Part shown: positions 46,462 to 55,455 of the stretch, piece by piece
Layout of the letters: every line of letters begins with the position of its first letter
Numbering within the stretch: the stretch's first letter is position 1
Assembly (NCBI RefSeq): GCF_000422505.1
Contig: NZ_KE383864.1
Coordinates: forward strand, 168,381-232,380
From: Paenibacillus pinihumi DSM 23905 = JCM 16419
Lineage (GTDB): Bacteria > Bacillota > Bacilli > Paenibacillales > Paenibacillaceae
Length of the DNA: 64,000 bases
Direction: 5' to 3'
Translations under genes and position numbers: made by a program
The notes under the pieces: model-generated
Databases searched by the model: none
What the model was told of the DNA's origin: nothing
What the model saw: the letters and a program-made list of their open reading frames with translations, nothing else

Positions 46462-47130
46462 TTACAGCGGCAAGAGCGCGATTTCGTTTTTGATTTTTAG
46501 CCCGTCCATCATATCCATCCACGCCTGCGGTTTATTGGGCAGAGCGGAATAATATTCTGTAAGGAAATTATAGACAAGCTCTGCCGGCAAGCCTGCCAGA
46601 TCATCATCAGCGGACAGGAAGCTCAAATTCAGCCCTGATACCGCTTCGCCCAGATGATCCCAGGAAGGATGCACATAGCTGAAGTCCAGCTTGCGGTATC
46701 CAATATGCGACAGCACTTCTCTTCTGACATACGGATTCATTGGTGTCACTCCGCCGAATGTGTGCTCAACCTCATAAGGATCATAGATTTCTGCAAACAT
46801 TCCGATCGGCTCGGTGCCCGACTCCGAGGCAAGACGCTGAATATCCTTTTCCCGCTTTTTGAGCAGGAAGCGGCCTACGCCAAGCCCCGGCTTGCCGATA
46901 ATCGTGAAGTCAGTCATCGCTGTTCTAAAATGAGGATAATAACGGTATTCGGTAGCCCCGACAACCTCACCGTCTACAATGGCCACGTATACATGAATGC
47001 CCGGGTCCTGGATCGGCTCCTCCCAAAGGCTGTATTCCAGCACTTCCTCGGGCGGGAACACTTCTTGCATCAGACGGTGCATTTGGGGGAAATAAGGGTC
47101 TTGAATGGAGCTAATGCGATAGTAATCCAT
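46462..47130 (-). CDS. GNAT-family acetyltransferase (second of the pair)
   Basis: A 222-aa protein with the GNAT beta-strand pattern (YVAIVDGEVVGATEYRYYP) and a weak acetyl-CoA loop (GKPGLGVGRFLLKKREKDI, Gly-x-Gly pattern). The C-terminal half (MNPYVRREVLSHIGYRKLDFSYVHPSW) is more distinctive. The substrate is unknown. It starts 5 bp after the neighbouring GNAT stop, so co-translation is likely. Acetyltransferase function is inferred from the fold. Confidence 0.8.
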   Translation of the reverse strand: MDYYRISSIQDPYFPQMHRLMQEVFPPEEVLEYSLWEEPIQDPGIHVYVAIVDGEVVGATEYRYYPHFRTAMTDFTIIGKPGLGVGRFLLKKREKDIQRLASESGTEPIGMFAEIYDPYEVEHTFGGVTPMNPYVRREVLSHIGYRKLDFSYVHPSWDHLGEAVSGLNLSFLSADDDLAGLPAELVYNFLTEYYSALPNKPQAWMDMMDGLKIKNEIALLPL

Positions 47131-47134
47131 CCTG

Positions 47135-47815
47135 TCATTCTTCCTTTCTATCTATATTTATGAAGGGATTGACCCATTGCATAAGTGCGCCATAGTGACC
47201 TGACTCTTCATCCTCAAGGTAGTTTTCAGCCACACCAACCGGTGTCCGGCCGCAGCGGAGCAGGAAGCTTACGACAGGGTCCTTCCAGATGCCTGTCACG
47301 ACATGTTCCAGGTATTGGCCGGCCGAAGCTTCATGCGCATGCCGGTGATAGCCGGGCATACGCCCGCCCCCAAGCAATCGGGCGCATTGCAAGTGCACCA
47401 CAACTTCGTACATGGATTGCATGAGCCACTTTCCGATTCCCGCCTTGCGGAATGCCGGAACCACACATATATCGACGACATAAAGCGTATTCCCTGACGG
47501 GTCATGATTTCTTATGTATCCATGATCCGTGATCGCTTCCCACGAGTGCTGCCCTTGAAGCTGGTCATCCCCAACGCGCAATGCCGTCATTGAGCCGATA
47601 AGCCTGCCGTCAGCCTCAGCACAGAGCGCTCCCTCCGGAAAAAGATTCACATGCTGCTGAAGCTGTTCATGCTTCCACCACAACTCGGACGGAAACGGCG
47701 GCGGGAAACTTTCCTGCTGAATAGCGATCATCTGGCCGAAGTCCTGCTCCGTGTAATTGCGGATGACGATTCGGACCGGCTTTTGCTCCAAAAAAACGTA
47801 AAGCTCTTTCCGCAT
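47135..47815 (-). CDS. GNAT-family acetyltransferase (first of the pair)
   Basis: A 226-aa protein with a clear acetyl-CoA loop (VDICVVPAFRKAGIGKWLMQSM, R-K-x-G-I-G) and the N-terminal IRNYTEQDFGQMIAIQQESFPPPFP. It lies 35 bp after a nitrilase-family gene. In Bacillus subtilis YhcX these two domains occur in one polypeptide (acetyltransferase then carbon-nitrogen hydrolase), so this pair looks like the split version. GAAGGGGG lies before the ATG. Confidence 0.85.
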   Translation of the reverse strand: MRKELYVFLEQKPVRIVIRNYTEQDFGQMIAIQQESFPPPFPSELWWKHEQLQQHVNLFPEGALCAEADGRLIGSMTALRVGDDQLQGQHSWEAITDHGYIRNHDPSGNTLYVVDICVVPAFRKAGIGKWLMQSMYEVVVHLQCARLLGGGRMPGYHRHAHEASAGQYLEHVVTGIWKDPVVSFLLRCGRTPVGVAENYLEDEESGHYGALMQWVNPFINIDRKEE

Positions 47816-47850
47816 GAAGCATCAGCCCCCTTCCGGGTTCAATTATTTCA

Positions 47851-48705
47851 TTACCAGTCCGGATAAAGATCCGTTCTGCGGTCGCGCCATGTCGTTACGG
47901 AGCCGCTCTGCCGCACCTGCTCCAGAAGTTCCACATTCAAATCACCCACGACCAGCATATCTCCGTTAATCTCGCCTTCAGCAATAATACCGGCTGGCGG
48001 GAAAGGAATATCATTCGGTGAAATAAGAGCAGCCTGGCCATAATTTGCCCGCATAAAATCAACCTTGCGAAGCGACCCTACAGTTCCGGTCGTCACGATA
48101 TAAACTTGATTCTCAACCGCACGTGCGTGACAGCAATACCGGACACGGTAAAAACCATGGCGGTCATCCGTACACGAAGGGCAAAAGATAACATCCGCAC
48201 CTTTGGCTCTTGCCATCCGGACAATTTCCGGAAATTCAATATCATAGCAGGTCAGCATGGCAATCGTGCCGTATCTGGTCTCGAACACCTCCAGCCCGTC
48301 TCCGGGCGTCATGTTCCATTCCTGGACTTCAGTCGGCGTCATATGAAGTTTCGCCTGTGTATCGATCCGCCCGTCAGGGTGGAACAAGAAGGCTGTATTG
48401 CGAAGACCTGTTCCGGTCTGAATGACATGCGTGCCTCCAATTATGTATAGATCATATTGCTGTGCCAGTCCGGACATAAGAGCTGTATAGGCTTCAGTGA
48501 AATCCGGCAGCCTTTCAATAGGCAACGATTCCTGGCTCTCATCTCCAATGGAGAGCAGCTGTGTCGTCATAAATTCGGGAAACAGTACAAATTGCACCCC
48601 ATATTCCAGTGCATTTTTCACATAATGGGTGACCTGATGCCCAAATTCGGAAAAAGAGGAAATATCCTTTAGCTCATATTGTACTGCCGCTGCGCGAAAA
48701 GTCAT
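47851..48705 (-). CDS. Carbon-nitrogen hydrolase (nitrilase superfamily)
   Basis: A 284-aa amidase-type enzyme. The catalytic triad is visible: E44 (VLFPEFMTTQ), K119 (AKLHMTPTEVQEW) and C153 (AMLTCYDIEFPEIVRMA). The substrate, probably an omega-amide or N-carbamoyl compound, cannot be read. It is the first gene of a four-gene operon (nitrilase, GNAT, GNAT, PhnP-like). GAGGAGA precedes the ATG. Confidence 0.92.
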   Translation of the reverse strand: MTFRAAAVQYELKDISSFSEFGHQVTHYVKNALEYGVQFVLFPEFMTTQLLSIGDESQESLPIERLPDFTEAYTALMSGLAQQYDLYIIGGTHVIQTGTGLRNTAFLFHPDGRIDTQAKLHMTPTEVQEWNMTPGDGLEVFETRYGTIAMLTCYDIEFPEIVRMARAKGADVIFCPSCTDDRHGFYRVRYCCHARAVENQVYIVTTGTVGSLRKVDFMRANYGQAALISPNDIPFPPAGIIAEGEINGDMLVVGDLNVELLEQVRQSGSVTTWRDRRTDLYPDW

Positions 48706-48880
48706 ATAAATCTCCTCTCATTTTACATTAAAAAATTCTCATTCAATTCTAATAATAATGCTGAAACCTGTGCCAAATCAAATAATTTTCTCTCTTTGTT
48801 ATAAATTAGGGAATGAGATCTTTGTTATAGTGAATACGACGAAAGAACTACAAGATATTCATATCTGGAGGGATTTATTC

Positions 48881-49381
48881 GTGCTAAAGACCCAAATCAT
48901 ACGAACAGTCATCAGCGCAGGTCTATGCGCAGCAATCGGATTCTCAGCACTGAGCATTGCCGGACAAGCCCCGGCAGCTTATGCAGCCACTTCTGCTTCG
49001 GCCAAGGCCGATAAAATAATTGCGACAGGAAAAAAATATCTGGGTGTACGCTATGTATTTGGCGCTCCGTCAGGAAGCACCAAATCCTTCGACTGCTCAT
49101 CCTTTACCCAATACATTTATAAACAGATCGGTGTTTCTCTGCCCCGTTCATCCAAATCACAAGCAACCGAGGGCATTTCTGTAAAAAAGGCCAATCTGAA
49201 AAAGGGCGACCTTGTCTTTTTCACTGTGCCTTCACGAGGCAAATCCATTGGCCATGTAGCAGTTTATACAGGCAATAATAAAATTCTTCATACGTACGGC
49301 AAGGGAGGCGTTACATTCTCCAATTTGAATGCTCCGACTTGGAAAAAAAATTACGTCACAGCCCGCAGAGTTATTTCCTAG
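48881..49381 (+). CDS. Secreted NlpC/P60 peptidoglycan endopeptidase
   Basis: A 166-aa secreted cell-wall hydrolase that cuts peptide cross-links. It has an N-terminal signal peptide with AYA cleavage site (about residue 35) and a single NlpC/P60 domain with catalytic C72 (SFDCSSFTQYIYKQ), H125 (GHVAVYTG) and H137. I chose the GTG at 48881 because GGAGGGA lies 8 nt before it. A longer frame starting 123 bp earlier would put an unlikely 41-residue leader in front. An extended -10 (TGTTATAGT) lies near 48825-48835. Confidence 0.9.
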   Translation: MLKTQIIRTVISAGLCAAIGFSALSIAGQAPAAYAATSASAKADKIIATGKKYLGVRYVFGAPSGSTKSFDCSSFTQYIYKQIGVSLPRSSKSQATEGISVKKANLKKGDLVFFTVPSRGKSIGHVAVYTGNNKILHTYGKGGVTFSNLNAPTWKKNYVTARRVIS

Positions 49382-49454
49382 ACCCATACAGCAGTCATTG
49401 CTGCTGATTTCCGGTTTTCGTATCCGCTACAATCAAATTTAAATAAGCAGAGTT

Positions 49455-49492
49455 ACAATTGACCGGCTGGCAGGCCGGTCAATTGTTTTTTT
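49455..49492 (+). terminator. Terminator shared by the NlpC gene and the histidine kinase stop region
   Basis: ACAATTGACCGGC pairs perfectly with GCCGGTCAATTGT, then eight T on the plus strand. The right arm includes the stop codon of the minus-strand histidine kinase gene, which ends at 49479. Confidence 0.93.
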
Positions 49493-50840
49493 TCGGGAAC
49501 TGAAGCACAATTGTCGTCCCCTGATTCGGTTTGCTGAATACATCAATATGGCCGTTATGCAGCTCAACGATCCGTTTGGCAATTGACAGTCCGAGACCAA
49601 CCCCGCCAGTTGCCCTGCTCCGCGCCCCGTCCACCCGGTAGAAGCGCTCGAACAAATGAGGAATCTCCTGTTCAGGGATACCAATCCCTTTGTCCTTCAC
49701 ATCAATACGAACGGAGTTCTTATTGGAGCTGACCGTAATTGAAATCGGTTCCTTGCTGTATTTGATTGCATTATCAAGCAAAATGACAAATAGCTGGCGA
49801 ATCTTGTCCTTGTCCGCCACAATCGTAACCCCATTGCGTTCAGACTGGACGCGGATCGTACGCTGGAAGGTTGTGTTCAGCATCCCTGCCAGCTCATCAA
49901 TGACCTTCACCACATCAAAGCTGCTCAGCCTCAGCCAGTCTTCCTGTTCCGCCTCAGCCAGCACCAGCATCGATTTGGTCAGGTTTTGCAGACGCTGCGC
50001 TTCATTGGAGATCGCTTCAATCGCCTCGTCCCGTACCTTCTCATCATCCCGGCCCCAACGCTTGAGCATTCCGGCATAGCTGGAGATTACCGTCAGCGGC
50101 GTCTTGAGCTCATGAGAGGCATCCGCTACAAACCGCTTCTGTCGTTCAAAGGTGCGCTCCAGCCGCTCAATCATCTGGTTGAACGCCCGGATTAACTGCT
50201 GAAGCTCAGCCGATTCCTCGGAGCTGCTAAGCTCAATTTGCCGCAGCTTCCCGCTCCGGTCAATCTCCCGCATCGTCTGTACCATATGAGAGATCGGGGC
50301 AAGCAGCCTGGACGTAAACCAGTAGGTGCCGAATATCGCGAACAGCACTGCCCCTAGACTCGTGACAACAAGGGCACCGACAAGAATTTGCAGATAACTG
50401 TCCAGAACATTGAGCTTGCGCACAATTTCCAGCATGCCGGTCAAATTCATATTTTTGTCGTACAGCGGCACCCTCAAGTAAACGACACGCTTGCCCCCGT
50501 AATTGTCAATGCCGGACGAATTGTTCCAGCTAAAGCTTACCGGGATCGACAACAGCTCCTCATCCGAGCCGATCTGGTTAATAACGTTGCCGGTGGAACT
50601 GACAATCCGGATCATCTCGTTCACATTGTAAAATTCACTTAGCAAGTGAGGATCGTCCAGGGACGACATTTGCTGAATCCGCTTGTTTTCAAGCAGCAGA
50701 TTCACCTTGTTCATCAGCAATTGTTCCTCACTGCGTGATGTAATCTTAATAACGTAAAAATAAACGAAAATGTTAAACAGAATCAAAATAAAAATCAACC
50801 AGAAAATCGTAAATAAAGTAAACCTTTTCCGAAGTGTCAT
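49479..50840 (-). CDS. Sensor histidine kinase (YkoH/CssS-like)
   Basis: A membrane kinase of 453 aa. Helix 1 is at about residues 12-33 and helix 2 at about 155-178, around a roughly 120-residue extracytoplasmic sensor. A HAMP domain, phospho-acceptor H243 (ADASHELKTPLTVISSY), an N box (ILLDNAIKYSKEP), G1 (DKGIGIPEQ) and G2 (GGVGLGLSIAK) follow. Its start overlaps the regulator stop (TAATG). The signal is unknown. Confidence 0.92.
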   Translation of the reverse strand: MTLRKRFTLFTIFWLIFILILFNIFVYFYVIKITSRSEEQLLMNKVNLLLENKRIQQMSSLDDPHLLSEFYNVNEMIRIVSSTGNVINQIGSDEELLSIPVSFSWNNSSGIDNYGGKRVVYLRVPLYDKNMNLTGMLEIVRKLNVLDSYLQILVGALVVTSLGAVLFAIFGTYWFTSRLLAPISHMVQTMREIDRSGKLRQIELSSSEESAELQQLIRAFNQMIERLERTFERQKRFVADASHELKTPLTVISSYAGMLKRWGRDDEKVRDEAIEAISNEAQRLQNLTKSMLVLAEAEQEDWLRLSSFDVVKVIDELAGMLNTTFQRTIRVQSERNGVTIVADKDKIRQLFVILLDNAIKYSKEPISITVSSNKNSVRIDVKDKGIGIPEQEIPHLFERFYRVDGARSRATGGVGLGLSIAKRIVELHNGHIDVFSKPNQGTTIVLQFPKKNN

Positions 50841-51538
50841 TATTCCTGCTCCTTGAGCATGTATCCAACTCCGCGTACAGTATGAATCAGTTTGTAACGG
50901 AAGCCTTTATCAATTTTCTGGCGCAGATAGCGGATATACACATCGACCAGGTTTGTCTCCCCGATAAAGTCATATCCCCATACCTCGGACAGAATCTCCT
51001 CCCTGGATTTCTCCTGGTTCTTGTTCTCGGCAAGGAAAATAAGCAGCTCAAATTCCCTTGGCGTCAGCTCAATCGGCACTTCTTTGCGGAATACTTTGCG
51101 GGTTCGCAGCTCGATCGTCAGCTCGGCCACTTTCAATACATCAGCTCCGCCGTCCTCCTTGCTCTTCTGCTGGAAAATCCGCAGCAGGTTCCGCACGCGC
51201 GCCAGCAGCTCTTCCATGGCAAACGGCTTCGTAATATAATCATTGGCGCCATGTTCAAAGCCGCTGACCTTGTCGGGGACCGTGTCTCTTGCGGTAAGCA
51301 ATATAATCGGAATCTGGTTGCCGTTGTTGCGCAGACGACGCAGCACCTCGATGCCGTTCAACTCTGGCAGCATTACATCCAGAAGCATCAAATCCCAATT
51401 CCCTGAGGCTGCCATCTCCAGCCCTTGGCGTCCATTTTCCGCTCTCCCCACTGTATATCCCTCGTGCTCCAGTTCAAGCTGCAATACACGAGCAATACTG
51501 TCTTCATCCTCAACGACCAGCAATCGGTCCTGTTCCAT
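50840..51538 (-). CDS. OmpR-family response regulator
   Basis: A 232-aa regulator with the phospho-acceptor D54 (LLDVMLPELNG), the conserved Lys in TKPFAMEELL and a C-terminal winged helix (LTPREFELLIFLAENKN, VDVYIRYLRQKID, IHTVRGVGYMLKE). AGGTGAT lies 7 nt before the ATG. It is first in a regulator-kinase operon. No divergent target genes are obvious. Confidence 0.93.
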   Translation of the reverse strand: MEQDRLLVVEDEDSIARVLQLELEHEGYTVGRAENGRQGLEMAASGNWDLMLLDVMLPELNGIEVLRRLRNNGNQIPIILLTARDTVPDKVSGFEHGANDYITKPFAMEELLARVRNLLRIFQQKSKEDGGADVLKVAELTIELRTRKVFRKEVPIELTPREFELLIFLAENKNQEKSREEILSEVWGYDFIGETNLVDVYIRYLRQKIDKGFRYKLIHTVRGVGYMLKEQE

Positions 51539-51845
51539 ATGTTAATCACCTAATTTCAACAAGTTGCATACAGACGCGCTAAAACTAGCGGCATTTGAAC
51601 AGCCTGCCCGCGGCAAATCCAAGCCTGTAATAAATTTATGATAAAGAACAAGCAGGCGAATTGCAAGTCAGCAAAGCCTCATAGCTTCCATACCCGACCT
51701 GACTTGCATGATTGTTCCTGATTTAGCTTTGATTTTGAAGAGAATAGCGCTTAATATCCAAGTATTGGTTACTCTTTGCATTACTTCGCCGGTCCATTGT
51801 TCAACCAATCGAAAAAAACAGACTGAATACTAGCCCGCGGTCTGA
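51539..51845. other. Intergenic region with palindromes, no gene seen
   Basis: About 300 bp between the regulator start and the kinase-fusion gene end. It holds a short perfect hairpin CGCTA-AAAC-TAGCG near 51578-51592 and a longer one, GCAAGTCAG with CTGACTTGC (51663-51707), without a T run. I cannot identify a promoter with confidence. Confidence 0.45.
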
Positions 51846-53399
51846 TTAATGCTGCAATACTTGATTCAGCACAGCCTGCAGCGCCAGTTGCAGCTCCCGA
51901 TGCCAGCCTGAATGGCCGGTCGCCCATTCCCCTTCCCAAAGACACTGCGCCCATGCAGCAGGCGGTAGAAGCGGCACGCACGCCAGCGGCGGAGAAGACA
52001 GCAAACCCAGCCAATCGCTGCGCTGAGGGAATTGCATGTCTTTGTTTGCTATCCAGCCTGTACGCAGACCGTGGCGGCTTCTTCCTTCTGCTATTCTTGA
52101 ATAGCCCTTAATCGTATCCGGCTCCCATTTGGATATCCAGGGATCAGCAGCAAACAGGAGAAGGTCAGCCCCATCAAGCAGGGCTGCACATTCGGGATTG
52201 CGCCAATGCCGGGAAATATCAATCAGGATCGCATCAGCAGCTCTGTTCTGATGATCCAGCAGCCGCTCAAGCCTGGAGGACGCATCCCGGGCATCCCGCC
52301 CGCTATAGCCAAGCGTGTACCATCGTGTAGAACGGTCCTTCCACAGCTCATAGCCTAGCGGCTCTGCCAGCTCTCCAAGCCGCCCCTTTTCCGGCTGTCC
52401 CGCAAATGCAAGCAGGGTCCGCCATTCGGGTGTGTGCAGCGGGTGCTCCATTGCAGTGCACACGTTCCCCCTTTCTTGCAACAGCTTCGCCAATGTAAGC
52501 GTGATAAAGGTGGCGCCTGATCCTTGCCCAATCGAGGCGAGTACAATTTTCTTCCCGGACTGTTTTGGACCAAATGAGCAGCCGTGAACACCGGGAAGCC
52601 TCATGCTGCTGCGCTGAATCGCAATCAGTGATCCGCATACTTCCGCAGCTGATGCCGGTCGATGTTCCGGATTTGGCGCCAGCATCTGTGCAATCAGACC
52701 GGCCAACTCCGGAAGCTGCTTGAGCATTACAGATGATGAAGAGACAATTGAACCGGAAGCATAGATCTGACCGGATACCAAATAATAGAGCAGTGCTCCC
52801 AGCCCGAAAATATCGGTACGCGCATCTGTCTGGGCTCCGCCGCTCTGCTCCGGTGCTGCAAATCCAGGTGTTCCCAGCCACTGGGTATCCTCAGCCGCCC
52901 CCCGGCGAAAGGAGCGCGCGATACCGAAATCAATCAGTTTGATGCGCTCTTCTGTCTCCATCATAATGTTGGAGGGCTTCAAATCGCGATGAATGACAGG
53001 CGGTGTCTGCCGGTGCAAATAGTCGAGCACCCCGCCAAGCTGAATCGCAATCGATAGCAGTACTGACGCCGCCAGGGGCAGCCCCTGCTCATTGCAATAT
53101 TCGCGGAGCGTACAACCCTGAATAAACTCCGTAACCAGCACAGCCTCCCTGCCTTCATCCCAATCGAAATAATCGGCTACCGCGGGCAAGCATGGATGAT
53201 ACAGCTTCATCAGTAGCCTCGCCTCCTGCAGATGGCCTGTTGCTCCCGGCGGCTTTATCATGCGCTTGAGCGCCCACTTTTTTCCCGGCAGGCGCATATC
53301 CTCTGCCATGTAGACCGTCCCCATACCGCCCTGGCCGGCAATGCCTGCAATTTTATAACGTTCATTTACGAGCATGCCCTCTTTCCATGCTGTATTCAT
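51846..53399 (-). CDS. Ser/Thr protein kinase fused to a degenerate MinD/ParA-like P-loop domain
   Basis: A soluble 517-aa protein. Residues 14-265 form a Hanks-type kinase with Gly-loop GQGGMGTVY, ATP-anchoring K45 (ALKRM) and helix-C E59. D139 and N144 lie in HRDLKPSNIM, and D157 in the DFG motif. The activation segment ends at GTPGFAAPEQSGG. From about residue 284 the sequence KKIVLASIGQGSGATFITLTLA resembles the start of a MinD/ParA/CobQ P-loop ATPase but lacks the Walker Lys. The later ILIDISRHW and LLFAADPW strands fit that fold. There is no membrane helix or PASTA repeat. An AGCCGTTTACG word lies 25 bp upstream of the start. Confidence 0.85.
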   Translation of the reverse strand: MNTAWKEGMLVNERYKIAGIAGQGGMGTVYMAEDMRLPGKKWALKRMIKPPGATGHLQEARLLMKLYHPCLPAVADYFDWDEGREAVLVTEFIQGCTLREYCNEQGLPLAASVLLSIAIQLGGVLDYLHRQTPPVIHRDLKPSNIMMETEERIKLIDFGIARSFRRGAAEDTQWLGTPGFAAPEQSGGAQTDARTDIFGLGALLYYLVSGQIYASGSIVSSSSVMLKQLPELAGLIAQMLAPNPEHRPASAAEVCGSLIAIQRSSMRLPGVHGCSFGPKQSGKKIVLASIGQGSGATFITLTLAKLLQERGNVCTAMEHPLHTPEWRTLLAFAGQPEKGRLGELAEPLGYELWKDRSTRWYTLGYSGRDARDASSRLERLLDHQNRAADAILIDISRHWRNPECAALLDGADLLLFAADPWISKWEPDTIKGYSRIAEGRSRHGLRTGWIANKDMQFPQRSDWLGLLSSPPLACVPLLPPAAWAQCLWEGEWATGHSGWHRELQLALQAVLNQVLQH

Positions 53400-53423
53400 A
53401 TTCTTCCTCCCCAGTTATACAAG

Positions 53424-53434
53424 CGTAAACGGCT
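53424..53434 (+). repeat. Recurrent 11-bp word CGTAAACGGCT, copy 3
   Basis: It lies 25 bp before the kinase-fusion start codon. It is extended to AAGCGTAAACGGCT, identical to copy 2. Confidence 0.45.
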
Positions 53435-53472
53435 CTGACGTCCTTCGACTGACAAAAGCTTCGTTTCGTGCA

Positions 53473-53528
53473 GAAAAAAAAGCACCCTGAACCGCGGCAC
53501 ATAAGCGCCTTGGTTCGGGATGCTTTCC
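53473..53528 (-). terminator. Terminator of the methyltransferase operon
   Basis: On the minus strand AAAGCATCCCGAACC pairs with GGTTCAGGGTGCTTT around a 24-nt loop, followed by TTTTTTTT. It is about 45 bp after the methyltransferase stop. Confidence 0.88.
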
Positions 53529-53571
53529 CGTTCATTTATTTTTTGGCTGAAAGTACCTTCGCGGCCCGGTA

Positions 53572-54588
53572 CTAACGTTTTTCCAAAAGCAGCGTAATTT
53601 CATCACGATTATGGAATAACTGTTTGGCTTTGCGGATTTCAAACACTTCCTGCAGCTTCTGCATGACATCGCGTATCGTCTGCAGCGGCTTGCGGTGCAT
53701 CAGCTTGACCGTAATAATTGCATACCCGCCGCTTGCGAGTGCATCGCTTAAATCAAGCACCAGCTTGCACATCTGCATTGGGCTCCAGCTCATATCACAT
53801 ACGAGCAGATCAAACGAATCCGGAGAGAATTTGACCTCAGAGGCATTCTTTTTGAGATAAGTCAGCCTCCTGTTCGAAATGAGCGAAGGATGCAGCTCTG
53901 CCGGATCGATTGCCGTCACCTGCAGCCCGCGCTCCAGCAACAGCGATGTCCAGCCGCCGGGTGCCGCTCCAATATCGAGCGCATGGCTGTAATGGGCCAG
54001 ATTGAGTCCGAAGGTCCGCTCTGCTTCAAGCAGCTTGAACTTGGCGCGGGAAACTTGACTCTCCTCCCGCTGGAAGCGTACAGCTCCGCCCGGCCAGTCG
54101 GACAACAGCTCACGCGGTGTGCCCCAGCCGATCAGCAGGCTGTCTTTGGATGCATAGAGGGATAAAATTTGCTCCGGCTGCTGGAGTGAAGACTCGCTAT
54201 CGATCTCCGTGAGCACTGCATCTACTATAGCCTTCGTATCTGCTGCTGAATAAGAGAACGGACTGTTCTCCACCCGCCGGAGATGAACCGCTGTCCGTTT
54301 CCCTTCAAATACCTTGCGAGCATGGCGGACAATGTCAGTCAATTCCTGCAAGTCATCGGTATCTCCCGTAATCGGCATGGTCCGGTCGACAGGTTGAAGA
54401 TGCCGCAGAAAGATTGGTTCGTTCCTCGCGATGTCCGTAAAAACCTGCTCCCGGTCCCCTGGAACCTCAAAACTGAACACTTCTCCGCTGCTGAGCTGCT
54501 GAAATTTAATGTCCGTAAATAAACGTCTCAGTTCCTCCATCGCATAGGAGGCAAATCCGTGGTTGGCCGTTCCAATCCAACGGCTCAC
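53572..54588 (-). CDS. THUMP plus FtsJ-type RNA 2'-O-methyltransferase (RlmM-like)
   Basis: A 338-aa AdoMet-dependent enzyme. An N-terminal THUMP-like region (about residues 1-145) is followed by an FtsJ-type Rossmann domain with ALDIGAAPGGWTSLLLERG (SAM binding) and DLLVCDMSWSP. The tetrad Lys residues lie in KFKLLEAERTF and ITVKLMHRK. The same domain order occurs in RlmM, which modifies 23S rRNA, but the target here is not shown. It starts with GTG overlapping the ABC gene stop (GTGA). Confidence 0.85.
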   Translation of the reverse strand: MSRWIGTANHGFASYAMEELRRLFTDIKFQQLSSGEVFSFEVPGDREQVFTDIARNEPIFLRHLQPVDRTMPITGDTDDLQELTDIVRHARKVFEGKRTAVHLRRVENSPFSYSAADTKAIVDAVLTEIDSESSLQQPEQILSLYASKDSLLIGWGTPRELLSDWPGGAVRFQREESQVSRAKFKLLEAERTFGLNLAHYSHALDIGAAPGGWTSLLLERGLQVTAIDPAELHPSLISNRRLTYLKKNASEVKFSPDSFDLLVCDMSWSPMQMCKLVLDLSDALASGGYAIITVKLMHRKPLQTIRDVMQKLQEVFEIRKAKQLFHNRDEITLLLEKR

Positions 54589-55367
54589 AGGTTGTCACCC
54601 TGGCTGCGGACACGAATCCATGGCCGTTCATGCCCCCATTCAACCTCAATCGGCAAGTCATACGCATGGCTCAGAAGTTCACTGGTAACAACTTCATGCT
54701 TCGGTCCCGCTGCGGCCACCTTGCCCTCATGGATGAGCGCCACATGTGTAAACAGCGGAGTAATTTCCTCAATATGATGCGTAACGTAAATGGCGGTCAT
54801 ATTTTGCTGGCTGAGCCGGTTCAGCTCCTTAAGGAACTTCTCCCGCTCATACAAATCCAGCCCTGCGCAAGGCTCGTCCATAATAAGAAGCTTCGGATTC
54901 GCCATCAGGGAACGGGCCAGAAGCACTTTCTTGCGCTCACCCTGTGACAAAGAGCCGAGCGGCTGATGCATCAGATGGCCAAGTCCCATGCCTTCCAGCT
55001 GCTGCTGGGCCTGAACTTTCACCTCTTGCGGAATTTCCTGGTAAAATCGCAAAAACGCAAACGCGCCCGTTGCCACAACTTCCCAGACTGTGTCCGCAAG
55101 CGTCAGCTTCTCAAGAAGCGATTGGCTGATATAGCCAATTTCCTTGCGTATTTCGCGGACATCACACTGGCCGAAGCGATTGCCCAGCACATCCACTGTG
55201 CCTGAACTTGGAAACATGTAGCCGGTAATCATTTCAAGCAATGTCGTTTTTCCCGAACCGTTTTTTCCGAGAATGACCCAGTGCTCCCCCGGATTGATAT
55301 CAATGGTCACACCATCCAGAATCACGCGCTCACCACGGCGCAAATACAGATTATTCAAATGAATCAT
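54585..55367 (-). CDS. ABC ATPase, YlmA-like
   Basis: A 260-aa ATP-binding protein with Walker A GKNGSGKTT (about residue 36), signature LSQGERKKVLLARSL, Walker B LLIMDEPCAGLD and H-loop VTHHIEE. YlmA-like proteins have no dedicated permease and none lies here. GGTGGGG lies 7 nt before the ATG at 55367. Two upstream in-frame starts lack a site. It is co-transcribed with the following methyltransferase, whose GTG overlaps its stop. Confidence 0.9.
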   Translation of the reverse strand: MIHLNNLYLRRGERVILDGVTIDINPGEHWVILGKNGSGKTTLLEMITGYMFPSSGTVDVLGNRFGQCDVREIRKEIGYISQSLLEKLTLADTVWEVVATGAFAFLRFYQEIPQEVKVQAQQQLEGMGLGHLMHQPLGSLSQGERKKVLLARSLMANPKLLIMDEPCAGLDLYEREKFLKELNRLSQQNMTAIYVTHHIEEITPLFTHVALIHEGKVAAAGPKHEVVTSELLSHAYDLPIEVEWGHERPWIRVRSQGDNL

Positions 55368-55455
55368 TTCTTTTCCCCACCTTTTATCCATAAACGCGTC
55401 AGCTTTCAACGCGGCTGGCTCATTCTCTCCTGCCGCCCTAAGCTCACGTCTTTAT

